DNA of 39,905 bases from Roseomonas haemaphysalidis (GTDB lineage Bacteria > Pseudomonadota > Alphaproteobacteria > Acetobacterales > Acetobacteraceae): contig NZ_CP061182.1 of assembly GCF_017355405.1 (NCBI RefSeq), positions 1 to 39,905 of the forward strand, read 5' to 3'. The notes under the pieces are model-generated. The model saw nothing but the letters and a program-made list of their open reading frames with translations. It searched no databases and was not told where the DNA came from. The position numbers were made by a program, and so were the translations under genes. Below, piece by piece: positions 33,001 to 39,905 of the stretch. Numbering within the stretch: position 1 is the first letter of the stretch; every line of letters starts with the position of its first letter.

Positions 33001-35011
33001 GGTCTAGCTGGTGGCCCTCCTTGGCGGTCTTGGTCGGCAGCCGGTCAGAGACGGCAATGACCTCAATCTGGGTGCTGACATCGACGCCAAGCTCCATCTT
33101 GTTGATGGTGGCATCGAAGCGCTCATCGTGTGCCCGGAGCGCATTCAGAATCTGCCAGACTACGCGGTAGCGCTCATTCTGGTTAAGAGCCTCTTCGGGC
33201 GTCATGTCCGCGGGGATTCCAACAGGAAGTATGACGTAACCCATTTTCTTGTTGGGCGCCCGACGCATCACTCGGCCGACCGACTGGACCACGTCGATCT
33301 GTGACTTCCGCGGGTGCAGGAACATGATGGCATCGAGAGCAGGGACATCGACGCCTTCGGATAGGCAGCGCGCATTGCTCAGGATGCGGCAGGTGTGCTC
33401 CTCGTGATCGGCCTTCAGCCACTCCAGTTCCTGCGTCCGGGTCTTGGCGTTGAAGGTCCCGTCCACATGGTGGACCTCGCACCGCAGGGGCTCCTGGTCG
33501 TCAGCGGGAAGCGCGTCTAGGTAGTCTTCCACCACGGCGGCGAACTGGTCACGGACAAGCTTGGAGGAGGCGATGTCCTTGCAGAACGCCAGCGCACGGC
33601 TCATGGGGCGTGTATCGCTGGCCACGTCCGCGGCTAGGTCTGCCTTTGTCAGGGCCTTATAGCAGCCGATGATCTTGGTCGCGTCATCGAGCTTGAGCTC
33701 GTTGTCGGTGTCCTTCAGGCGATTCTGGATGCTTGTGCTCACCATCTGCTCGTCGACGGCCAGCACGATGACCTTATAGTCTGTGAGCAAGCCATTCTCG
33801 ACGGCCCAGCCAAAGCCCCGCTGAAACAGGGTCTCGCCATAGTAGGCGGGATTATTCATCGAGTAGAGTTCAGCGGAAACCTCGTTGGCCTTGGTCCGCA
33901 CCGCGTCGCCGAAAATTCGAGGCGTCGCGGTCATATAGATCCGCTTTTTGCCCGCGATGAAGTCCTGGTTGTGGATCTTGACGAAGTTGCTCTCGTCCTC
34001 GCCCTCCAGGGTGGCGCCGGTAGTCCGGTGCGCCTCATCGCAGATGATGAGGTCGAACTCCGGGAAGTCATGCTTCGTTTGGGCGTCAGCGATCACTTGG
34101 ATGGACTGGTAGGTCGAAAAGACGACCGTCATCTCAGATGCCGTTGAGGTAGCTTTAGCAGCCAGCTTCACGGCGTCTGTCGTCGCTGGGTAGGCGAGGT
34201 CGTGAATATCGATTTCCCCGATATCCTCGTTGCTGCGGCTGCGCCTGCCGACCTGAACGTCTGAGCAGACGGCAAAGGACCTAAGCGGGGTGGTCGTATC
34301 GATAGACCATTCCCGGACGGTCTGGCTCATCAGGGCCAGTGAAGGCACGAGGAACAACACGAACTTGCCGGGACCGGCCAAGTCCTCTGAGATTTTTAGG
34401 CCCGTGAACGTCTTGCCGGTGCCGCAGGCCATGATGAGCTTGCCGCGATCGGCCTCGGCGAGCCCGGCCCGGACAGCCTCCAGGGCTTCCCGCTGATGAG
34501 GGCGGAGCTCCTTCTTCGGCGCCAGGATGATCTTGTCGTCGGCTAGGTAGGCCCGCCAGTCGATGGGGCTCTGCTCCAGCCGCTCGAGGCTGATGCGCGA
34601 GGTAGCGATGCTCTGGCCTGCCAGGGCGTCCTCGGCATTCTTCCCCCAAGGCACCTCGGTGGTGTCGATGACAAGCCGACGGGTGAAGGGGGCCTTGCCG
34701 GACGCTGTAAAGAAGGAGTCGATATCTGTCTTCTGAATGGTGTGGCCCGGCGCGTAGAACTTGCATTGAATGGCGCAATAGCCGTCCTCGTTACGGAGCT
34801 TTGCTACCAGGTCGATGCCGGTATCCGACTGCTTGACGCCTGCCGCTTTCGCGAAGTCCCCGAAAGTCCAAGCTTCCTCGAACTGCTGCGCCATCTCGGG
34901 GTCATGCTTCAAGAACTCAATGCAAAGCCGCTCGAAGTAGGTGCCCTTTTCGCGCTGCGTCTTGGCGCCAGCCCGGTAGCGCTCCAACAGTTCACGGATC
35001 CCAGCTGCCAT
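30059..35011 (-). CDS. Type ISP single-polypeptide restriction-modification enzyme
   Basis: 1,650 residues from ATG 35011; a GTG at 35032 would add seven. Domain order matches type ISP enzymes such as LlaGI and LlaBIII, which cut, move along and methylate DNA in a single chain. An Mrr-like nuclease comes first: GIDLVAKLRNEDGYCAIQCK (D...QxK, near residue 80). An SF2 helicase follows: MACGTGKTF (about 200), IICDEAHR (about 322), VDVPALDAIMFLHPRKS, and a QSVGRVMRR-type motif VI. Then a gamma-type N6-adenine methyltransferase: DPFTGTGTF (about 910) and NPPYSVGQG (about 1015). A target-recognition region ends the protein. Length fits LlaGI-type proteins (about 1,570 residues). The segment coding roughly for the methyltransferase end and recognition domain (30740-32040) is much more AT-rich than both flanks, suggesting exchange of specificity. 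Confidence 0.93.
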   Translation of the reverse strand: MAAGIRELLERYRAGAKTQREKGTYFERLCIEFLKHDPEMAQQFEEAWTFGDFAKAAGVKQSDTGIDLVAKLRNEDGYCAIQCKFYAPGHTIQKTDIDSFFTASGKAPFTRRLVIDTTEVPWGKNAEDALAGQSIATSRISLERLEQSPIDWRAYLADDKIILAPKKELRPHQREALEAVRAGLAEADRGKLIMACGTGKTFTGLKISEDLAGPGKFVLFLVPSLALMSQTVREWSIDTTTPLRSFAVCSDVQVGRRSRSNEDIGEIDIHDLAYPATTDAVKLAAKATSTASEMTVVFSTYQSIQVIADAQTKHDFPEFDLIICDEAHRTTGATLEGEDESNFVKIHNQDFIAGKKRIYMTATPRIFGDAVRTKANEVSAELYSMNNPAYYGETLFQRGFGWAVENGLLTDYKVIVLAVDEQMVSTSIQNRLKDTDNELKLDDATKIIGCYKALTKADLAADVASDTRPMSRALAFCKDIASSKLVRDQFAAVVEDYLDALPADDQEPLRCEVHHVDGTFNAKTRTQELEWLKADHEEHTCRILSNARCLSEGVDVPALDAIMFLHPRKSQIDVVQSVGRVMRRAPNKKMGYVILPVGIPADMTPEEALNQNERYRVVWQILNALRAHDERFDATINKMELGVDVSTQIEVIAVSDRLPTKTAKEGHQLDLGAGGGEADDRDYGDSQPKPSGLEQLAFTFDEFTSAIRAKIVKKCGQRDYWENWATDIADIARKHITRIAAVIQQPGSPERVAFEKFLAEIRDDLNGSISEAEAIEMLAQHIITRPVFEALFDGYSFAQRNPVSVAMQQVLDTLNEHNLEKESESLQKFYGSVRRRAEGIDNAGAKQRIIVELYDKFFRKAFPEMTERLGIVYTPVEVVDFIIHSVNEILQSEFGQTLGSKGVHILDPFTGTGTFITRLLQSGLIKPEELKHKYRHEIHANEIVLLAYYIAAINIEAAYHGVAGGDYVPFEGICLTDTFQLYEQDRDLVGDLMVDNSSRRSRQKKLGIRVIVGNPPYSVGQGSANDNAANIVYPKLDGRIRKTYAAQTSATNKNALYDSYIRAIRWASDRLGDNGVIAYVSNAGWIEGNATDGLRKCLTKEFSTIYIFHLRGNQRTSGDRSRREGGKIFGSGSRTPVAITLLIKNPASTNHGQIHFYDIGDYLSQKEKLDIIKRFGSISGISVDDKWQRIAPNVQSDWINQRDSSFSDFLPMGDKGNGHAAPIFVTYSQGAQSARDAWVFNFSHASLIKNVSAMVSAYNFERSKFVDLRKTFPSAKARDLFVSNFVTKDEKRISWSRALKSDVGKGTSFEVSPDKVVTSLYRPFTKQWMYFDRKMNEYVFQIPKIFPKQETQNRVICVIGVGEANLPSALMLDAVPEFKTHYNGQNFPRYVYTLEDEEADDLLFQAVDKKCGPKIKRNDGITDAALAYFESAYQGEQITKDDLFYYVYGLLHSEDYRARYADNLSKQLPRIPAVKKAADFRAFVEAGRKLGELHVGYEAVEPYPATIVQGDLRLKNILDPEAYFHVLQMKFGGKRPKQDKTTVIYNANITMTGIPLEAYDYVVNGKPALEWVMERQCVKTDRASGIVNDANRYATETIGDPAYPLKLFQRVITVSLETMKIVRALPELDILDMASENPVFRKPDEWTARG

Positions 35012-35124
35012 TCCCCAATCCCCCCGAGGCACAGATAACCCGAGTCATAGCTGAGCTATGCAGGCCTGTCAGGAGTCGGGCTTAAGCTAGGTGATGGCAG
35101 TGGACTTGCTTGCAGATGCCGAGC

Positions 35125-35544
35125 CTACGCTAGCGCCGCCTGGATGGCTCGCAGCCTGGAGAGGCTCACGACCCGCTGACCATTCTTGTCCATCTTGCCA
35201 GCCCGCTCCCAAGCCGGGGCGCCCGGACCGTCGTAGACAAGCTCAGCCTCCTGGGGCGAGACCACTCGGAGGACTAAGAGGCGGTCACAGGTGGCATACA
35301 TCGCCACGCTGCTGCCGCCCATCATTTTGATTTGGATATCCCCATTTGCGTCATAGGCATCGTGGCCTGCCCGGGGCATCGGATAGAGGGTCAGCCCAAG
35401 TGCCTCGGCCGCGATGACCTCGCCGATTGAACTCACCAGATGGCCATCCAGGGTGAACTTGCGCGCGGGGTAGAGGCACTCGAGTTCGGCGGTCGCTTCG
35501 TAAATGCTGGAAACGGGCTCGGGACGGGGAATGCGTCAAGTCAT
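35125..35544 (-). pseudogene. DUF6998-like gene with a stop at codon 3
   Basis: Reading on the minus strand from ATG 35544 gives M, T, then TGA, then an open frame RIPRPEPVSSIYEATAELEC and onward through KFTLDGHLVSSIGEVIAAEA, GHDAYDANGDIQIKMMG and VYDGPGAPAWERAGKMDKNGQ. The body matches the DUF6998 family over its full length, including the region before GTG 35436, which is the only usual start after the stop. The D...QIK pattern suggests a restriction-endonuclease-like fold. Either the gene is broken, starts at a rare ATT codon, or the third codon is an error. It lies 92 bases upstream of the type ISP gene on the same strand, a typical location next to restriction genes. Confidence 0.7.
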
Positions 35545-35697
35545 GGCGGCTAATCCGTAGCGTGAGCTTGGGCTTAGCGTGATGGCTTCTGCTCAGCGTC
35601 GAATAGCGACCAGCCTTAAGTTCACCGGAAGAAGCACTGTCTCAGCCGCTGGAAGAAGACTGAAATCAGCGCTAGCAAGGATTCGTCCGCATGAGGT

Positions 35698-35831
35698 TCA
35701 GTTGCGGTTAAGCCCCATATCTTTACTCAGCAGCTTTGCTTCCAAAAATATTTTATTCTCGTCATATCGCCAGCGGTCGTACCGCTGCCCGCGACCTCCA
35801 ATATCGATATTCAATAGTCCGTCGGTGAGCG
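35698..35831 (-). pseudogene. C-terminal fragment of an unidentified gene cut by an IS3 element
   Basis: On the minus strand the frame VTLTDGLLNIDIGGRGQRYD...KIFLEAKLLSKDMGLNRN ends at a stop at 35698 and reads like the end of a real protein. Its upstream side runs directly into the presumed IS3 left end near 35832. The protein is not recognised. Positions 35545-35697 hold nothing convincing. Confidence 0.35.
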
Positions 35832-35897
35832 TGACCTGCCCCCGTAGAAGTGAGCCGCCGATCATGTGAGATCGGCGGTGCAGTTTGAAGGGTTGGG

Positions 35898-36176
35898 ATG
35901 GCTCGAAAGCAGCACAAGCCGGAGGAGATCGTGGCCAAGCTCCGGCAGGTCGAGGTCTTGGTGGGCCAGGGCAAGACGGTGGCTGAGGGTGCTCGGGCCA
36001 TCGGGGTGACGGAGGCCACATACTACCGCTGGCGTGCGGAGTATAGCGGCCTGAAGCTGGACCAGGTGCGTCGGCTAAAGCAGCTTGAGCAGGAGAACAG
36101 CCGCCTCCGGCGGGCAGTATCGGACCTGACGCTGGAGAAGCTGATCCTCAAGGAAGCCGCTTCGGGAAACTTCTGA
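35898..36176 (+). CDS. IS3-family transposase OrfA
   Basis: 92 residues: a helix-turn-helix protein that binds the IS3 ends (MARKQHKPEEIVAKLRQVEV, GVTEATYYRWRAEYSGL) with a leucine-zipper-like C-terminal helix (QLEQENSRLRRAVSDLTLEK). The reading frame is complete. With only a truncated orfB next to it, it is not able to transpose the element alone. Confidence 0.9.
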   Translation: MARKQHKPEEIVAKLRQVEVLVGQGKTVAEGARAIGVTEATYYRWRAEYSGLKLDQVRRLKQLEQENSRLRRAVSDLTLEKLILKEAASGNF

Positions 36177-36370
36177 GCGCTGCCCGTCGCCGGGCTGCCG
36201 TGAACCACGTCACGGCGGTGCTGGATGTACCTCAGCGGCTGGCCTGCCGGGTGCTGGGCTAGAACCGCTCGACGCAGCGCAAGCAGCGTTGGACGGCCGA
36301 CGACGAGGCAGCGCTGACTAGGGCTGTTGTTGAACTGGTCAAGCAGTATGGCCGCTACGGTTAGTCGGAA
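36173..36370 (+). pseudogene. IS3-family transposase OrfB remnant
   Basis: The start of OrfB can be read as LSAARRRAAVNHVTAVLDVP and later NRSTQRKQRWTADDEAALTR, with in-frame stops (TAG near 36260 and near 36363). The DDE catalytic core is missing. It follows orfA with a short overlap, as in complete IS3 elements. Confidence 0.8.
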
Positions 36371-36574
36371 GCTTTCACAGCGAACGGTGGATGGACCTCG
36401 CAAAGGTCGATTTTGGCACTGTCAGCCATGGCGTGGAGATCGGCCAAGCCTTGATCCCATGCGGGTGAACCGAAGCAGCTGACGTCCACAGCTCGCCGAA
36501 TGCACCGAAAAGTGTTGCGTCTATTTTAAAAGGTAGACATATATCTTTCAAGATAGGTGGGGTAGGGCTTTGGT

Positions 36575-37219
36575 GTGACCGTAGATTCCGAGCTGCTTCA
36601 GAAGGATCTCGAGCGTCTCTGCCGGCAGCGCTTTGAGCTCGGCGTGGTTGCTGAGGTCACCGGCGTGCCCTTGCCCCGCCTATCTCAGTGGCTGAAAGGC
36701 CAGGCGTTTGTCTTGTTCGAGGAGCAGGCGCCTGGCACTGGCCGCCGTCGCCTATTCCATTTGGTGGACGTCTACACCGTCCGCTTCTTCGCGGTGCTAA
36801 CGGATGTCGAGGGAGGCCTCGGCCTTCCTTTGAAGACTGCAAGCCGGGTACTGGATACTGCCTGGGGTCTCACCGAGACCGATGAGGCCGCTACCATGGC
36901 GCCCGGAAGTTGGATCGACCCACGTTCTGACTTCGACCGAGGGCATTTCGGACATCTCAACCCGTGCCGTCCTCGAACCCGCCCGCAGTGGCTGATCGGC
37001 GTCCGGGTGCATCATGTGCATCCGCGCCACAGCTTCTGGCGTGGTCGCTTCACAGAGCAAGCTGAGCGTCCTGACCGCAGTGGTGATCGCACGCCAGCCG
37101 ATCTCTTCTTTGCCCTCGAGGCGACGCCGCACTTGCTGGACGTCAACGCCCAGCTGTTTCAGCGCCTTCGTTGGGCTGACGCCCTCAACCGGCTCCCGCC
37201 GGCTTTCGAAATTCCCTGA
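36575..37219 (+). CDS. MerR-like DNA-binding protein upstream of the VapE-like gene
   Basis: 214 residues from a GTG at 36575 with GGGGTAGGG upstream. The N-terminal 70 residues (FELGVVAEVTGVPLPRLSQWLKG...RLFHLVDVYTVRFFAVLTDV) resemble a MerR-type winged helix, with two helices and a wing that reads a site. The rest has no recognised fold. The stop is 22 bases before the VapE-like start, so the two are co-transcribed. A regulator or a helicase loader are the main guesses. Confidence 0.6.
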   Translation: MTVDSELLQKDLERLCRQRFELGVVAEVTGVPLPRLSQWLKGQAFVLFEEQAPGTGRRRLFHLVDVYTVRFFAVLTDVEGGLGLPLKTASRVLDTAWGLTETDEAATMAPGSWIDPRSDFDRGHFGHLNPCRPRTRPQWLIGVRVHHVHPRHSFWRGRFTEQAERPDRSGDRTPADLFFALEATPHLLDVNAQLFQRLRWADALNRLPPAFEIP

Positions 37220-37241
37220 GCACCCATCAAGAAAGCTGTTT

Positions 37242-38256
37242 ATGACCCATGTTCAGAGTTCCCCCGCGGCGGTATCGCCCGCGGGAAGGCCGCCGCTCGC
37301 CTTGCTGCAAGCGGCTCCGGCTCGCCGTAAGCGTCCCAGTCTGGTTGCCTTCTTGAAGGCCACTGATCAGCAGGCGCTGGCCAACATCGAGCCTTGGTTC
37401 CGAGCACTGTTCCCCACTGCGCAGAGACAGCCTGGTACCGGTGCCTGGTACGTCCTGGCACAGGACATCGGGCGAGAGCCTGAGGAGGATCTTTCTATAG
37501 ATCCTATTGAAGGCGGCTATGACCACGGCATCGGGCGGCCTCGCAGCCCGGTTGATGTAGTTCTGCAGTGGCAACGCCTCGCCACCCGCGAGGAAGCCGC
37601 CCTCTGGCTCTGCGGCAAGATGGCGCTCGATCCCACTCGGCTGGGCTGGGCGGGTGCTGCAGCAGCGGCCCGTGCCGCAGGTCTGCCCGCCTGGCAGCAG
37701 GAGTGTCAGGTAACCTCGGACGGCATTCCGCGACCCAACTTGGCCAACGCTCTGTTGGCTCTGCGGGGTGATCCTGCACTGGCTGAGCTGCTGGCGCAGG
37801 ATGAAATGCTACGCGCGCCTTTGCTGCGAGCGGCTGTGCCGGGCAGCAACGGGCCAAAGGATCGCTTTCCATGCCCCCTGCGTGACACGGATGTGACGGC
37901 GATCCAGGAGTATCTTCAGCACATTGGTATCCCCGGGCTGAGCAAGGATGTGGTGAATCAGGCTGTCGAACGCCGCGCGGCCGAGTGCGCCGTACACCCG
38001 GTGCGGGACTATCTCGACGCTCTGGTCTGGGATGGCACGCCGCGGCTGCAGGGCTGGCTGAGCACCTATCTCGGGGCGGTGCATACCCCTTATACAAGCG
38101 GCATCGGCACCTTGTTCCTGACGGCCATGGTAGCCCGGGTCTACGCGCCTGGCTGCAAGGCCGACTACATGATGGTGCTGGAAGGCGACCAGGGCGCCCG
38201 CAAGTCCACAGCATGCGGCATTCTCGGGGGCGCTTGGTTCTCTGATGCTCTTCCGG
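37242..38256 (+). pseudogene. VapE/VirE-like P-loop protein, N-terminal part (split by IS21)
   Basis: The first 338 residues of a VapE/VirE-like ATPase, starting at ATG 37242. The Walker A motif GDQGARKST lies at about residues 315-323, just before the insertion point, after YMMVLE. After the target duplication the frame enters the IS and stops at TGA 38277-38279. With the IS removed it continues at 763 as DIRVGKDAV, and the whole protein would have 543 residues. The long frame upstream (ATG 37014) overlaps the MerR-like gene and was not chosen. Family members act as primase/helicase-like or satellite replication proteins. Confidence 0.93.
38249..38256. repeat. 8-bp target site duplication, left copy (TCTTCCGG)
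   Basis: TCTTCCGG lies directly before the IS21 left end and is repeated exactly at 755-762 directly after the right end. IS21 elements make target duplications of 4-8 bp. Removing the element and one copy restores an open VapE-like reading frame across the site. Confidence 0.93.
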
Positions 38257-38360
38257 TGTGGATCGGCGTGGAAGATTGACCCCTCTGGCGGGGTGATCGG
38301 CGTTCAAAACTGACCCCCCAAATTTGAGATGCTGCCCCTCCTCAGAGGGGGAGCGGGGGG

Positions 38361-39905
38361 ATGCTGACGGTGGACATGATGGCCCGGGTGCGTCGGGCGC
38401 ATTTCGTGGACGGCAAGTCGATCAAGCAGATCACGCGCGAGCTGGGTCTGGCGCGCAACACGGTGCGGCGGGTGCTGCGCTCGGGCGAGACAGCCTTCAC
38501 CTACGAGCGTCAGGTGCAGCCGCGGCCCAAGCTCGGAGCCTGGACGCAGTTGCTGGAACAGCGGCTCAGCGCCAATGAGCGGCTGCCCAGTCGCGAGCGG
38601 CTCGATCTGATCCGCGTGTTTGAGGACCTGCAGCAGCAGGGGTTCACCGGTGGCTACGATACCGTGCGCCGCTACGCCCGGGCGCGACAGCGGCAGCGTG
38701 GCACGGCCACCTCAGACGCCTATATCCCGCTGAGCTTTGAGCCTGGCGAGGCGTACCAGTTCGACTGGTCGCAGGAGGTCGTGGTGCTGCATGGCGCCAC
38801 GGTCGCGGTGCGGGTGGCGCAGATGCGGCTGTGTCACAGCCGGATGCTGTTCGTGCGTGCCTATCCGCGCGAAAGCCAGGAGATGGTGTTCGATGCGCAT
38901 GACAAGGCGTTCGCGTTTTTCCGCGGCACCTGTCAGCGCGGCATCTATGACAACATGCGTACAGCCGTCGACGTCGTCGGGGTTGGGCGCGAGCGACAGT
39001 TCAATCGCCGGTTCCTGCAGATGTGCAGCCACTACCTGGTCGAGCCAACGGCCTGCACACCGGCCTCGGGCTGGGAGAAAGGTCAGGTGGAGAACCAGGT
39101 CGGCCTGGTGCGAAACCGGTTCTTTAAACCACGCCTGAAGTTCGCCTCGCTGCATGACATGAATGGCTGGCTACTCGAGCAATGCGTGCTTTACGCCCGC
39201 AGCCACCCGCATCCCGAGCGCCGCGACTGCCCGGTGTGGGAGATGTTCGAGCAGGAGCGTCCGGCCCTGGTGCCCTATGTCGGGACGTTCGACGGGTTCA
39301 ACGCCCGCACCTCAGCTGTCTCCAAAACCTGCCTCGTGGCCTATGACAAGAACCGCTACTCGGTGATGGCGCAGGCGGTCGGGCGGCCGGTCGAGGTGCA
39401 TGCCTATGCCGAGCGGATCCTGATCCGCCAGGACGGACAGGTGGTCGGCGAGCATCCGCGCTGCTTTGGCCGCGAGCAGATCGTCTACGATCCCTGGCAT
39501 TACGTGCCGGTGCTGGCGCGCAAGCCCGGTGCGCTGCGCAATGGTGCCCCGTTCAAGGGTTGGGTGCTGCCCGGCGCTCTGGGCCGTGTGCAGGGGCGGC
39601 TGCGTGGCAGCGCGGATGGCGACCGGCAGATGGTGGCCATCCTGCAGGCTGTATCCCTGGACGGTCTGCCCGCCGTGGAGGCCGCCTGCGCCGAGGCGCT
39701 CGCGGCAGGCCTGTGCAGCAGCGATGTGGTGTTGAACGCCCTGTCGCGCCAGCGTCCCGCAACCACCCCGCCGGACATCGCCACCCCCGACGCATTGCGG
39801 CTGCGGCATGAGCCGATCGCCGACTGCGCCCGTTACGACACCCTCAGGAGCCAAAGTCATGGAACGACATCAGGTGCTGGAGCTGATGAGCGAGCTCAAG
39901 CTGGT
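38361..39905 (+). CDS. istA: IS21 transposase IstA (continues at 1-21)
   Basis: DDE transposase of IS21, which cuts and joins the element ends. The frame is open from ATG 38361 to the window end and, across the circular junction, stops at TGA 19-21, giving 521 residues, the usual IstA size. An N-terminal helix-turn-helix (HFVDGKSIKQITRELGLARN) is followed by an rve-type catalytic core. The likely catalytic acids are the D of YQFDWSQE, the D of YDNMRTAV and the E of SGWEKGQVEN. The start is preceded by a G-rich ribosome-binding stretch (GGAGCGGGGGG). The 3' end overlaps the istB start by 68 bases in another frame, a standard IS21 arrangement that couples translation of the two proteins. No internal stop was seen, so the gene appears functional. 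Confidence 0.93.
   Translation, partial: MLTVDMMARVRRAHFVDGKSIKQITRELGLARNTVRRVLRSGETAFTYERQVQPRPKLGAWTQLLEQRLSANERLPSRERLDLIRVFEDLQQQGFTGGYDTVRRYARARQRQRGTATSDAYIPLSFEPGEAYQFDWSQEVVVLHGATVAVRVAQMRLCHSRMLFVRAYPRESQEMVFDAHDKAFAFFRGTCQRGIYDNMRTAVDVVGVGRERQFNRRFLQMCSHYLVEPTACTPASGWEKGQVENQVGLVRNRFFKPRLKFASLHDMNGWLLEQCVLYARSHPHPERRDCPVWEMFEQERPALVPYVGTFDGFNARTSAVSKTCLVAYDKNRYSVMAQAVGRPVEVHAYAERILIRQDGQVVGEHPRCFGREQIVYDPWHYVPVLARKPGALRNGAPFKGWVLPGALGRVQGRLRGSADGDRQMVAILQAVSLDGLPAVEAACAEALAAGLCSSDVVLNALSRQRPATTPPDIATPDALRLRHEPIADCARYDTLRSQSHGTTSGAGADERAQAG
39859..39905 (+). CDS. istB: IstB, N-terminal codons (continues at 1-682)
   Basis: ATG at 39859 opens MERHQVLELMSELKL and the next codon (GT) is completed by base 1 (G). 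The protein then continues [10 protein letters not shown], exactly the usual IstB N-terminus. Together the two parts encode 242 residues. This in-frame continuity is one of three independent signs that the window is a circle. Confidence 0.93.
   Translation, partial: MERHQVLELMSELKL

Larger units (their letters stand above)
35832..36400 (+). mobile_element. IS3-family (IS407-like) element, 3' truncated
   Basis: TGACCTGCCCCCGTAGAAGT at 35832 resembles the left ends of IS407-group IS3 elements. It is followed by an intact orfA and a short degraded orfB that ends near 36370. No right terminal repeat was seen, so most of the element is lost. The exact 3' edge is uncertain. Confidence 0.72.
38257..39905 (+). 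mobile_element. IS21-family insertion sequence, left part (wraps through the window end)
   Basis: The left end begins TGTGGATCGGCGTG at 38257, directly after the 8-bp duplication TCTTCCGG. The element carries istA and the start of istB and continues at base 1, ending at 754, giving about 2,403 bp in total, normal for IS21. The first 26 bases match the reverse complement of the right end (729-754) at 22 positions. A second inner repeat (GATCGGCG then TGACCCC, 38295-38318) matches 704-729, the multiple-terminal-repeat pattern of IS21. Both transposition genes appear intact, so the copy looks recent and possibly active. Confidence 0.95.

Noticed and set aside
1..39905. Conjugation or mobilisation genes
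   Set aside because: No relaxase, coupling protein or type IV secretion gene was recognised. If the plasmid moves, it needs help from elsewhere; this is a negative result from reading only.

Overview
The window reads as one complete circular replicon of 39,905 bp, cut arbitrarily inside an IS21-family insertion sequence. The last 47 bases open an istB gene whose codons continue in frame at base 1. The same element is flanked by an identical 8-bp target duplication (38249-38256 and 755-762) and by the two halves of a single VapE-like gene. The presence of a ParA, a small ribbon-helix-helix-like partner, a GC-rich repeat cluster and a helix-turn-helix Rep-like protein makes a plasmid the natural reading. 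High GC, the type of Rep protein and cargo such as DUF427, DCC-family and AlkX-like proteins suggest a GC-rich proteobacterium, probably an alphaproteobacterium (Acetobacterales/Roseomonas-like). That host assignment is inference only. I saw no rRNA, tRNA, CRISPR array, relaxase or conjugation gene.

Layout, clockwise from base 1: end of IS21 and C-terminal half of the VapE-like gene (1-1379); a methyltransferase-HNH fusion (1804-3525); a two-gene minus-strand unit with a PD-(D/E)XK-like protein (3769-4972); a McrBC type IV restriction system (5269-9174); a VapC/Phd-type toxin-antitoxin pair (9290-9972); a DUF429 protein, a ScoMcrA-like HNH nuclease and an FBH1/UvrD-like helicase (10136-14141); an IS5 fossil; a DUF305-like protein; a phospholipase-D-type nuclease (15520-16866). 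Then comes mostly metabolic or housekeeping cargo: RBBP9-like hydrolase, aspartate racemase-like, DCC + DUF427 pair, NYN-domain protein. The plasmid maintenance block follows (22000-23932), then an AlkX-like DNA repair protein, a secreted hydrolase, an AT-rich trypsin-like protease gene, a Tn3 fossil, and a minus-strand operon (CxxC protein, ART-like protein, frameshifted PD-(D/E)XK nuclease). A giant single-chain type ISP restriction-modification enzyme (30059-35011), a broken DUF6998 gene, an IS3 fossil, a regulator-like protein and the N-terminal half of the VapE-like gene lead back into IS21.

The overall theme is a defence-loaded plasmid. Two recognisable restriction systems act on opposite DNA states: McrBC on modified DNA, type ISP on unmodified DNA. 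Around them sit several uncharacterised nuclease-bearing genes. The best candidates for something undescribed are the methyltransferase-HNH fusion with its neighbouring two-gene unit, the DUF429/HNH/helicase run, and the CxxC/ART-like/nuclease operon. Decay is widespread: three transposon fossils, one frameshifted nuclease, one gene with a stop at codon 3, and the IS21-split VapE gene.
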